NCBI GenBank assembly: GCA_039932395.1
Contig: JBDTQB010000012.1
Coordinates: 1-32,409, forward strand
Source: JAGNNV01 sp039932395
GTDB lineage: Bacteria > Acidobacteriota > Vicinamibacteria > Fen-336 > JAGNNV01
Reading direction: 5' to 3'
Length of the DNA stretch: 32,409 bases
Shown piece by piece: positions 6,867 through 13,570 of this stretch. The position numbers were made by a program, and so were the translations under genes. Below the pieces are notes generated by a model that searched no databases, was not told the DNA's origin, and saw nothing but the letters and a program-made list of their open reading frames with translations. Every line of letters starts with the position of its first letter. The stretch's first letter is position 1.

Positions 6867-8152
6867 GCGCGCGACGCCTCGAGAGGAAGGAAGACGGTGG
6901 CGGTGGTGCCGTGACCAGGAGCGGATTCGAGACCCAAGCGTCCACCCAGAGGCTTGAGGGTGGCACGAACCAGAAACAATCCGAGCCCCATTCCCTGCCC
7001 GGGGGGTTTGCTGGACCAGAACGGCTCGCCGGCCCGCGCAAGTTCTTCGACAGACATACCCGTGCCGTGATCCACCACGGCAATGCTGGCCTCACGCGCT
7101 GTGGACGAGGTCCGGATCTCCACCCGGCCTTCCGGGGAACTCGCGTCAATGGCATTGCGCACGAGCGTGATCAGGCAACGCCTGAAAGCCTTGATGGGAA
7201 GCGGCAGGGCGACGTCTTGAGCCCCAACGTTCACCGCTACGCGCACGCGATCCGCAGGCATCAGATGAGTGCGGCAATCCTCGATGACTTCGCTCAGGCG
7301 GACCACGATCGGCAACTCGCCGGCGACCGTGCCGGATCCCGCCGCCATGTCGTCCAGGATCGCGCGGCACCGCTCAACCTCGGACCGAATGAGCCTCAGA
7401 TCGGCGGCGCTCTCCTTCGAGTCTTTCAAGCCGCGTTCGAGTTCACCCGCGGCCATGGCGATGGTGCCGAGGGGGGTCGCCAGTTCGTGCGCCGCTCCCC
7501 CGGCCAGGGTCACGAGAGCGGCGAGGCGTTCGCTGCGCGCCGTCCGCGCTCTTTCATGAACAAGCTCCGCGTCCCTCTGCTCGATCATGGCGCGAAGACG
7601 CACGACGAAGAAGGAGACGAGAAACGCGGAGAGAACGAACGCCGCCCACATCCCGCGCAGGTGTTCTTCAAATCCACGCGCGTGGTCCATGGACTGCGCG
7701 GACGGAGCGACGGCGAACAACACGCCATAACCCGCGATCGCGACCACCGCTATGACCGTGGTCCATCCCGCGCTGAGAACGACCGCCGCGAGCGCGATGT
7801 TGACGAGATAGAAGATGCTAAAGGGGTTGGCGACTCCGCTCGCGAAGAAGAGCATCGCGGTCAGCAAGAGCGTGTCGAAGAAGAGCAGGCCGCCCGCCAG
7901 GTGTGGGAACGCAACATGCGCGCGTGGACGCGCCGCCCACAGATTCGTGATCGCCACGAGGCTGGATAGCCCCAGGAGCGGCCTGGCCGCGATGGAGGGC
8001 TCGAAGAACTTCCACACGCCCAGGATCGCCAGGATCTGGGCGGCGAACGCGGCCCAGCGGACCTGAATCAGCCAGCGCAGCGTCAGGGCGGCCGACAAGG
8101 TCGCGGAATCCGGCTCAAAAGCGGACCGACCGGCCACGGATCGCGCGGTCAC
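6863..8152 (-). CDS. regB: RegB/PrrB/ActS-type redox sensor histidine kinase
   Basis: A 429-residue membrane kinase. Residues about 24-185 form five or six membrane helices, including GVANPFSIFYLVN, which corresponds to the RegB quinone-binding segment (GGxxNPF in proteobacteria; the first Gly is Ser here). The H-box is GGAAHELATPLGTI with phosphoacceptor H222. C262 in VERCRAIL lies exactly 40 residues later, the same spacing as H225 and the redox-active C265 of Rhodobacter capsulatus RegB. The ATPase domain has an N-box (LVRNAID) and G-boxes (DHGTGM, GQGMGLGLFLV). It starts 4 bases after the SCO gene ends and overlaps the regulator gene by 4 bp. The sensed cue is probably quinone redox state or thiol oxidation. 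Confidence 0.92.
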   Translation of the reverse strand: MTARSVAGRSAFEPDSATLSAALTLRWLIQVRWAAFAAQILAILGVWKFFEPSIAARPLLGLSSLVAITNLWAARPRAHVAFPHLAGGLLFFDTLLLTAMLFFASGVANPFSIFYLVNIALAAVVLSAGWTTVIAVVAIAGYGVLFAVAPSAQSMDHARGFEEHLRGMWAAFVLSAFLVSFFVVRLRAMIEQRDAELVHERARTARSERLAALVTLAGGAAHELATPLGTIAMAAGELERGLKDSKESAADLRLIRSEVERCRAILDDMAAGSGTVAGELPIVVRLSEVIEDCRTHLMPADRVRVAVNVGAQDVALPLPIKAFRRCLITLVRNAIDASSPEGRVEIRTSSTAREASIAVVDHGTGMSVEELARAGEPFWSSKPPGQGMGLGLFLVRATLKPLGGRLGLESAPGHGTTATVFLPLEASRA

Positions 8153-8156
8153 GACT

Positions 8157-9062
8157 TCAGGACTTGGAGGCCGCGGCCTGCCTGGGCACGGCCCGCTTCA
8201 TGGCTTCAAGCGCGTCTTCGGGAATCCAGTCGTTGCCGGAGAACTCGCGCACGAGCTTCCCGTCGGGACCAATGATGACGGTGACCAGGGAGTGGGAGAA
8301 CTGACTGCCTTCCTTGAAGAAGATGAGACCAAAGAAGCGACCGAGCTGATCAATCTCCTCCTTGGTTCCGGTGGCGAGCTTCCAGCGCGCGAACGGGCCC
8401 TGTCCACGATCCGTGACGAAGGCTGAGCCAAAGGCGTTGAGGACGTCCGGCCGATCGAACTCAACATCGAAGCTCACACTGAGCAGGCGCGCATTGTCCC
8501 TCAGGGACGGCACGCCTTCGATCGCCTTGTCGAGCTCCTGGAAGTTCTTCATGATCCTCGGACAGAACTCGGGCAGAGGGCAACGTGTGTAGATAAACGT
8601 GAGCGCCAGGACGTGGCCTTTGTAGTCCGCCAGGGTGACCGGCTTGTTGTCCTGATCAATGAGGGCGAAGTCGTGCACCCTTTCGCCCACCTTCGATTGC
8701 TTCGGCGGAGGTGCTGGCATGTCGAGCGGTGGTTCGTAGCGGATCACCTCGACGTTCTCGATCCAGCTCTCGTTCTCTTTGACCGCAAGCGTTGCGCTGA
8801 TCACGTCACCGCGGCGGATGCGTTCGATCTTCATTCCACGAAAACCGGCAAGCAGGCCCTGGGGTGGCGGCATGCGGAACGGCATGGTCATGGCGGGCAT
8901 GAAGTCTTTGATGTCTTCGTGGGCGACGAGCACTTCCTTATCCACGAGATCGACTCCCTCAACCTTGCCGGTCAGAGGGTAGCGTTTGGCGCCGTCGCTT
9001 GGCCCGCAGGCGAATGCCTGGAAGGCGAAGGCCACAACCAAAGCGCGCAACAAAGTGTTCAT
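8157..9062 (-). CDS. CusF-SCO1/SenC fusion, copper chaperone for cytochrome oxidase
   Basis: A 301-residue exported protein. The N-terminus is a signal peptide with a possible but atypical lipobox ending at Cys19. Residues about 28-108 form a CusF-like copper-binding domain (HEDIKDFMPAMTM with H48, M55, M58, M60). Residues about 124-295 form a thioredoxin-fold SCO1/SenC domain. Its cysteine pair is C161-PLPEF-C167, i.e. Cx5C rather than the usual Cx3C, and the distal copper ligand is H257 (FSHSLVTV). SCO proteins deliver copper to the CuA site of haem-copper oxidases. It overlaps the cytochrome c gene upstream by 4 bp (ATGA) and is 4 bases from the kinase. No oxidase subunit is in the window, so its client lies elsewhere. 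Confidence 0.9.
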   Translation of the reverse strand: MNTLLRALVVAFAFQAFACGPSDGAKRYPLTGKVEGVDLVDKEVLVAHEDIKDFMPAMTMPFRMPPPQGLLAGFRGMKIERIRRGDVISATLAVKENESWIENVEVIRYEPPLDMPAPPPKQSKVGERVHDFALIDQDNKPVTLADYKGHVLALTFIYTRCPLPEFCPRIMKNFQELDKAIEGVPSLRDNARLLSVSFDVEFDRPDVLNAFGSAFVTDRGQGPFARWKLATGTKEEIDQLGRFFGLIFFKEGSQFSHSLVTVIIGPDGKLVREFSGNDWIPEDALEAMKRAVPRQAAASKS

Positions 9063-9565
9063 GGCGTACCTTGGAGGCGCGGTCTTTCGGCAGCGATGTC
9101 TTTCGGAGAGGCTATCGGCGTACGTGCCGCCAGAACTTCCGCGGGAGTGAAGGCCTGGTGATCTTTGGGCAAGAGGGCGTCATTGCCCCACGAGGTGAGG
9201 ACGAAGTTGAGGACATCCGCGACCTGCTGGTCCTTCAGATAGCGCAGCGGCGTCATCATCCCGTTGTACTGCCGACCGCTCACTTCGATGGGGCCAGACA
9301 TTCCATTCAATACGATTCGGATGAGATGGGTGCGTCCACCGGCTTCGAGCATCCAAACGGCATGACCCGCGAGCGGCGGTGCCAAGGTGGCGAGGGAGCG
9401 TCCATCGGGCGCGTGACAAGTGGAACACAGCTTCCCGTAAATCTCGGCTCCGCCCGTGGCAATGAGTTCACTCGGCGGCGGCGGCGCACAGTTCACGGCG
9501 CAAACGGCGAGAGTTGCCGCCAGCCACCATCCGCCTGAAACTCGGTCCCCAGAAACTCGGTTCAT
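9059..9565 (-). CDS. Exported class I-like c-type cytochrome
   Basis: A 168-residue monohaem cytochrome c, first gene of the redox operon. A membrane/signal segment covers residues about 12-26; Cys22 and Cys26 do not form a convincing lipobox. The haem motif is C47-S-T-C50-H51 and M103 or M104 (YNGMMTPLRYL) is the probable distal ligand. The ~90-residue haem domain is followed by a proline-rich tail. ATG 9565 is preferred to the TTG immediately upstream. The role is electron transfer on the periplasmic side, possibly to a terminal oxidase. Coupling to an SCO chaperone and a RegBA-type system supports a respiratory, redox-regulated function. Confidence 0.88.
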   Translation of the reverse strand: MNRVSGDRVSGGWWLAATLAVCAVNCAPPPPSELIATGGAEIYGKLCSTCHAPDGRSLATLAPPLAGHAVWMLEAGGRTHLIRIVLNGMSGPIEVSGRQYNGMMTPLRYLKDQQVADVLNFVLTSWGNDALLPKDHQAFTPAEVLAARTPIASPKDIAAERPRLQGTP

Positions 9566-9663
9566 CAAAGATCGAGCTTATTCGGGCAAGCCTCCTCAAC
9601 GGTGCGGCACTTTGACGCAAGACGGCATCCGGCCCGCGTGAGCGATGTCTCGATGTGGACAAC

Positions 9664-9678
9664 TCCGACACTTTCAGA
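9664..9678. promoter_or_regulatory. 15-bp inverted repeat between the redox operon and the AraC gene
   Basis: TCCGA-CACTT-TCAGA lies in the divergent promoter region. Its reverse complement matches 14 of 15 bases of the element at 3765-3779, with a 12-base exact core (GAAAGTGTCGGA). Confidence 0.4.
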
Positions 9679-9711
9679 CGCGCACGCCGTTGCGTCCACG
9701 ACGCCGGCCAT

Positions 9712-9717
9712 GGGAGG
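9712..9717 (+). promoter_or_regulatory. Ribosome binding site deciding the AraC-family start
   Basis: GGGAGG lies 8 bases before ATG 9726 and so supports this start rather than an upstream one. Confidence 0.6.
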
Positions 9718-9725
9718 CTTCAATC

Positions 9726-10712
9726 ATGAAACCCCGCCGCATCGCGTTCATTGGCTTCGACGACGTCAATGCGCTGGACCTGGTCGGTCCGATCGAGGCG
9801 TTCGCATCCGCGTTTATTGAGAGAGGATCAGACAAGGCCACGCCGGGTTACGCCATCTCAATTCTGGGACTCACCGGGCGAACGTTCCGCGCGGAGTCCG
9901 GCATCGTCTTCAAGCCTCATCGGTCGTTGAAGGGCCAGATGGACATCGACACTTTGATCATCCCGGGGGGACGAGGGTTGCGCGTTCCCCGGGTCAATTC
10001 GCGCGTAGCGGCCTGGATTCGCGTCAACTCACCTCAAATCCGCCGCATCGCTTCAGTTTGCACGGGAATCTACGCCTTGGCGGCGACCGGCCTGCTGGAT
10101 GGCCGTCGCGTCACCACGCATTGGGGCTTCGTTCGCGACGTTGCTCAGAAATTTCCGCGGCTCTCAGTCGATCCGGACGCCCTTTACGTGAAAGATGGTT
10201 CGTACTACACCTCCGCGGGCGTTACCGCGGGCATCGACCTCGCGCTGGCTCTCGTCGAAGAAGACTACGGTTCCGAAGTGGCGCTCCGGGCGGCGAGGGA
10301 GATGGTCGTGTACCTGAAACGCTCCGGTGGACAGGAGCAGTACTCGGAGCCTCTGCGCTTTCAGATAGAAGCGACGGATCCGATCGCGGCGATCGGCGTG
10401 TGGATTCGAAGTCATCTGCGTCAGAACCTTTCAGTTGATGCCCTCGCCCAACGCGCCTCGCTGAGTCCGAGACAGTTCAATCGACGCTTCATTCTGGCGT
10501 TCAAGCAAACGCCCGCGGTCTTCGTGGAGGACCTCCGCCTGAGCGAAGCGCGTCAACGACTGACGACGACGAAGACGTCGATCGACGGCGTGGCCGCGTC
10601 GGTCGGCTTCGCGAGCGCCGACTCGTTTCGTCGGGCGTTCGAGCGCCGCTTCAGCATCCCGCCGACTATCTATCGGCGACGCTTCGCAGGACAGGGTAAG
10701 ACCGAAGCCTAG
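9726..10712 (+). CDS. GlxA-type AraC-family regulator with DJ-1/PfpI domain
   Basis: A 328-residue regulator. Residues 5-190 are a DJ-1/PfpI (class I glutamine amidotransferase-like) domain with the conserved nucleophile-elbow cysteine C112 (SVCTGIYALAATGLL). Residues about 225-325 are a tandem AraC helix-turn-helix (VDALAQRASLSPRQFNRRF; TSIDGVAASVGFASADSFRRAFERRF). The ATG at 9726 has GGGAGG 8 bases upstream; an open frame runs 27 codons further but has no family sequence. Family members such as GbdR and ArgR of Pseudomonas sense small metabolites, but many keep no amidotransferase activity. It is divergent from the redox operon; whether it controls it is unknown. Confidence 0.9.
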   Translation: MKPRRIAFIGFDDVNALDLVGPIEAFASAFIERGSDKATPGYAISILGLTGRTFRAESGIVFKPHRSLKGQMDIDTLIIPGGRGLRVPRVNSRVAAWIRVNSPQIRRIASVCTGIYALAATGLLDGRRVTTHWGFVRDVAQKFPRLSVDPDALYVKDGSYYTSAGVTAGIDLALALVEEDYGSEVALRAAREMVVYLKRSGGQEQYSEPLRFQIEATDPIAAIGVWIRSHLRQNLSVDALAQRASLSPRQFNRRFILAFKQTPAVFVEDLRLSEARQRLTTTKTSIDGVAASVGFASADSFRRAFERRFSIPPTIYRRRFAGQGKTEA

Positions 10713-10744
10713 CGCCCCGCACGGGACGACCCGTATCGAGCCTT

Positions 10745-10750
10745 TATGCT
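10745..10750 (+). promoter_or_regulatory. -10 element suggesting a leaderless transcript (M28 peptidase)
   Basis: TATGCT is separated from the ATG at 10757 by exactly six bases, which puts transcription start at or next to the start codon. No good Shine-Dalgarno sequence is present. The same arrangement precedes 19633. No convincing -35 box is visible. Confidence 0.4.
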
Positions 10751-10756
10751 CGGAAG

Positions 10757-12427
10757 ATGAAGGCATTCACGACGTTCGGAGCGCTTTTTCTGGCGCTCGC
10801 GGCAAATTCAGGCGCGCAGACCGTCATACCACCCGCCGCCCAGGCGGCGGCCAAGCAACATCTGACGACCGCCCGGCTCAAAGGCCACGTCCGCTTCCTG
10901 GCAAGCGATCTGCTCGAAGGACGCGGCCCGGCCACGCGCGGCGACGCGTTGGCTGAGGCCTACATCGCGTCTCAGTTCGAAGGCTTTGGTCTCGAACCCG
11001 GCGCCCCGGACGGCACCTATATCCAGAAGGTCGAGATCGTCGGCATGAAGAGCACGTCGCCCGACGTGCTCGAATTCAAGAAGGGCAGTGCGTCGATCAC
11101 CATCCCGAAGCAGGACTACGTCGCCTTCAGCGGTGTCGAGCAGGCGAGCTCCGGTTTCGAAAACGCCGAGCTGGTTTTTGTGGGCTACGGAATCGTGGCG
11201 CCGGAGTACGGCTGGGACGACTACAAGGGACTCGACGTGAAGGGCAAGGTCCTGGTCATGATGAACAACGACCCCGAGTCCGATCCCAATCTCTTCAAGG
11301 GCAAGACGCGTCTCTACTACGGTCGGTGGGACTACAAGTACGAGATGGCGGCGTCGAAGGGGGCCGTGGGCGCGATCATCATCCACACCAAGCCCTCCGC
11401 GGGCTATGACTTCTCCGTGGTCCAGAACTCCTGGTCCGGCGAGTTGTTTGGCCTCGCCGGTGAAAGGGGTCCGCGGGTCCAGGTAAAGATGTGGGCGACC
11501 GAAGATGCCTCGCGCAAAATCGTGGCCCTTGCCGGTCACGACCTGACCGCGCTCACCGCCTCCGCGCAGAAAAAGGACTTCAAGCCGGTGCCCCTCGGCG
11601 TGACGTTGTCGATGGCGCTCAAGAACGAAGTGCAGAAGAAGGCGAGCGCCAACGTCATCGCCAAGCTCACGGGCTCAGACCCCAAGCTGAAGTCGGAGGC
11701 GGTGATCTACACGTCGCATCATGATCACTTCGGGAAAATCGACGTCCCCGCCGGGCAGGACGGCATCTTCAACGGCGCGCACGACAACGCGCTCGGAACG
11801 TCCGGCCTGATGGCGATCGCGGAGACCTTCGCATCGCTGCCGGTCAAGCCGAAGCGCACGATCTATTTCGCGGCGGTCGCGGGCGAAGAGCAAGGACTTC
11901 TCGGCTCGCAGTATCTCGCCGAGCACCCGCCCATTCCCGCCGGCCGCATCGCCGCGAACATCAACATGGACAGCGGCAACATCTGGGGCGCGACCAAGGA
12001 CGTGACGATGATCGGCTTTGGCAAGTCGAGTCTCGACAAGGCCATCATCGCGATCGCAAGCAGCCAGGGGCGACATGTCGTTCCCGACCAATCGCCCGAC
12101 AAGGGCTTCTTCTATCGCTCCGATCAGTTCAGCTTCGCGAAAAAGGGCGTGCCCGCCGCGTATTTCGATCCCGGAACTGAAATGGTCGGCAGACCCGCCG
12201 GCTGGGGCAAGGAACAGCAGCAGGACTACGAAGATAAGCACTATCACCAGGTGAGCGATGAGTTACGCGATTGGTGGAATCTGGACGGCGCGATTGAAGA
12301 CTTCAAGCTCTGCCTCTTCCTTGGACTCGACGTCGCCAACCAGACCGCGATGCCCGTCTGGAACGCGGGCGATGAGTTCGAAGCCGCCCGTAAGAAGGCG
12401 ATCGCGGACGCGGCGGCTCAGAAGTGA
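10757..12427 (+). CDS. Secreted M28-family zinc metallopeptidase with PA domain
   Basis: A 556-residue exported aminopeptidase-like enzyme. The signal peptide is residues 1-20 (ALFLALAANSGAQ). A PA-type insert follows (LVFVGYGIVAPEYGWDDYKGLDVKGK). The M28 catalytic domain has the co-catalytic zinc ligands in order: SHHDHFG near residue 320, GAHDNALGTSGL about 20 residues later, the catalytic Glu pair GEEQGLLGS near 375, an Asp in INMDSGN, and a final His in the C-terminal part (HYHQVSDE). It would release N-terminal amino acids from peptides in the periplasm or outside the cell. Its stop overlaps the GTG start of the next gene by 4 bp, so the two are one transcript. Confidence 0.92.
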   Translation: MKAFTTFGALFLALAANSGAQTVIPPAAQAAAKQHLTTARLKGHVRFLASDLLEGRGPATRGDALAEAYIASQFEGFGLEPGAPDGTYIQKVEIVGMKSTSPDVLEFKKGSASITIPKQDYVAFSGVEQASSGFENAELVFVGYGIVAPEYGWDDYKGLDVKGKVLVMMNNDPESDPNLFKGKTRLYYGRWDYKYEMAASKGAVGAIIIHTKPSAGYDFSVVQNSWSGELFGLAGERGPRVQVKMWATEDASRKIVALAGHDLTALTASAQKKDFKPVPLGVTLSMALKNEVQKKASANVIAKLTGSDPKLKSEAVIYTSHHDHFGKIDVPAGQDGIFNGAHDNALGTSGLMAIAETFASLPVKPKRTIYFAAVAGEEQGLLGSQYLAEHPPIPAGRIAANINMDSGNIWGATKDVTMIGFGKSSLDKAIIAIASSQGRHVVPDQSPDKGFFYRSDQFSFAKKGVPAAYFDPGTEMVGRPAGWGKEQQQDYEDKHYHQVSDELRDWWNLDGAIEDFKLCLFLGLDVANQTAMPVWNAGDEFEAARKKAIADAAAQK

Positions 12428-13251
12428 AGCGACTCCTTCCGGCCGCTCTCGTCGTCGGCGTGATGAGCCTCGTAAACGTTGCAACCAGTGAAGCGGGAGG
12501 CGGCTTCGAGATCGCCTTGTTTACGGGTCCGGCCATCCCGACCTACAAACAGACCTTCACCTTCAGCGGAGGTTCACCTCAGGTGCAATTGGCGCGACTC
12601 AACGTCAAGGAAGCGCCGTCGCTTGAAGCGAAAGGCGGAATTTCCTTCGGCGCCGCAGCGACCCTCTTCCTGTCGAACTCCTTTGGATTGGAGGGACGCA
12701 TCGATTCCGTCGATGTGGATCTTCAGTCTTTCGGAGGCGACTACACGCTCGAACTTGGACCGGCTGGTTCACCTGTATCCACGGTGCCCGTGACCTTGGG
12801 GGTGGGCGAAACGGATCTGCGACGCGTCAAGCCCAAGTCCCTGAATCTCCGCTTCCAATCGCAGGGTCGCGTCGGCATCGGCATCTCAGGCGGTGTGAGC
12901 TACCTGTCCAAGGTGGAACTCGATGCCCTGCCCACTTTGACGGTAGCCAACTTGAGCGCTGCTTTCCCCGTCTCTCTCACGGCAAGGCCCGTCAACCCCG
13001 ATGAGACGCACCATCTCGGCTTCAACGGTGGCGTCACTCTTCAGATCAAGCTCGCCAAAGGTTTCGCCGTCCTGGCCGAGGGACGTGGCTTCGCTTTCAA
13101 GCGTTCGGAGCTGAAGTGGGAATCGGCGCAGTCAGGAGCACTGTCCGTGGTGCAGCAGGCGCTGCTCGCAAACATCGTCTCTCAATTGGAGATTCCCGCG
13201 TTCACTCCGGGTTTCTGGACGGCGCGCGCGGGAGTAGAGTTCCGGTTTTAG
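12424..13251 (+). CDS. Exported protein, probable outer-membrane beta-barrel
   Basis: A 275-residue protein starting with GTG, which overlaps the stop of the peptidase gene (GTGA). The signal peptide covers about residues 1-25. The rest alternates short polar and hydrophobic stretches typical of transmembrane beta strands (GISFGAAATLFLSNSFGLEGRID; LGFNGGVTLQIKLAKGFAVLAEGRGFAFK) and ends WTARAGVEFRF, with the terminal Phe favoured by the BAM complex. I recognise no specific family. Coupling to the peptidase suggests an envelope role. The product name is inference from sequence pattern. Confidence 0.75.
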   Translation: MKRLLPAALVVGVMSLVNVATSEAGGGFEIALFTGPAIPTYKQTFTFSGGSPQVQLARLNVKEAPSLEAKGGISFGAAATLFLSNSFGLEGRIDSVDVDLQSFGGDYTLELGPAGSPVSTVPVTLGVGETDLRRVKPKSLNLRFQSQGRVGIGISGGVSYLSKVELDALPTLTVANLSAAFPVSLTARPVNPDETHHLGFNGGVTLQIKLAKGFAVLAEGRGFAFKRSELKWESAQSGALSVVQQALLANIVSQLEIPAFTPGFWTARAGVEFRF

Positions 13252-13279
13252 TCGATTTTGGGTCGACCTGCCCCGACGA

Positions 13280-13540
13280 TCAGAGCGGGGGCGGCATGCA
13301 CTCGCAATCAGGCGTGTGATCCCAGCCCGGGCAGTCAGACACCATGGCGGGTTTGATCCCTTTCAATTTCTTGAGTGTCTCGGACGCAATCCTCTGGATC
13401 TCGTCGAGCGTCGGACCGTTGCCGATATACCGCCTGACCATGGCGGTCTCGATCTGCATCGTCCAGATTCGAATGGCGGCCAGTCCAGTCGAGTCGCCGC
13501 GCGGAGCCAGTGCGACCTTGGGCGCCTTCTTACGGGCCAT
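13280..13540 (-). CDS. Small protein with Cys-rich C-terminal tail, downstream of the Ser/Thr kinase
   Basis: An 86-residue protein that I do not recognise. AAGGAG lies 7 bases before the ATG at 13540, the best ribosome binding site in this part of the window. It begins 30 bp after the kinase gene ends, on the same strand. The first 65 residues are basic and predicted helical (DEIQRIASETLKKLKGIKP); the last 18 switch to SDCPGWDHTPDCECMPPPL with three Cys and one His. There is no signal peptide. The tail could bind a metal or be a modified peptide core; neither is shown. Co-transcription suggests a partner or substrate of the kinase. Confidence 0.7.
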   Translation of the reverse strand: MARKKAPKVALAPRGDSTGLAAIRIWTMQIETAMVRRYIGNGPTLDEIQRIASETLKKLKGIKPAMVSDCPGWDHTPDCECMPPPL

Positions 13541-13570
13541 GGTTGATCTCCTTCGACATCTCCCTCGCCC

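Noticed and set aside
6911..7969. 352-codon plus-strand open frame across the kinase gene
   Set aside because: Shadow of the regB-like gene, which has complete histidine kinase motifs.
13251..13267. Hairpin GTCGA-TTTTGGG-TCGAC between convergent genes
   Set aside because: Only 5 bp and no T-run on either strand; a terminator claim cannot be supported.
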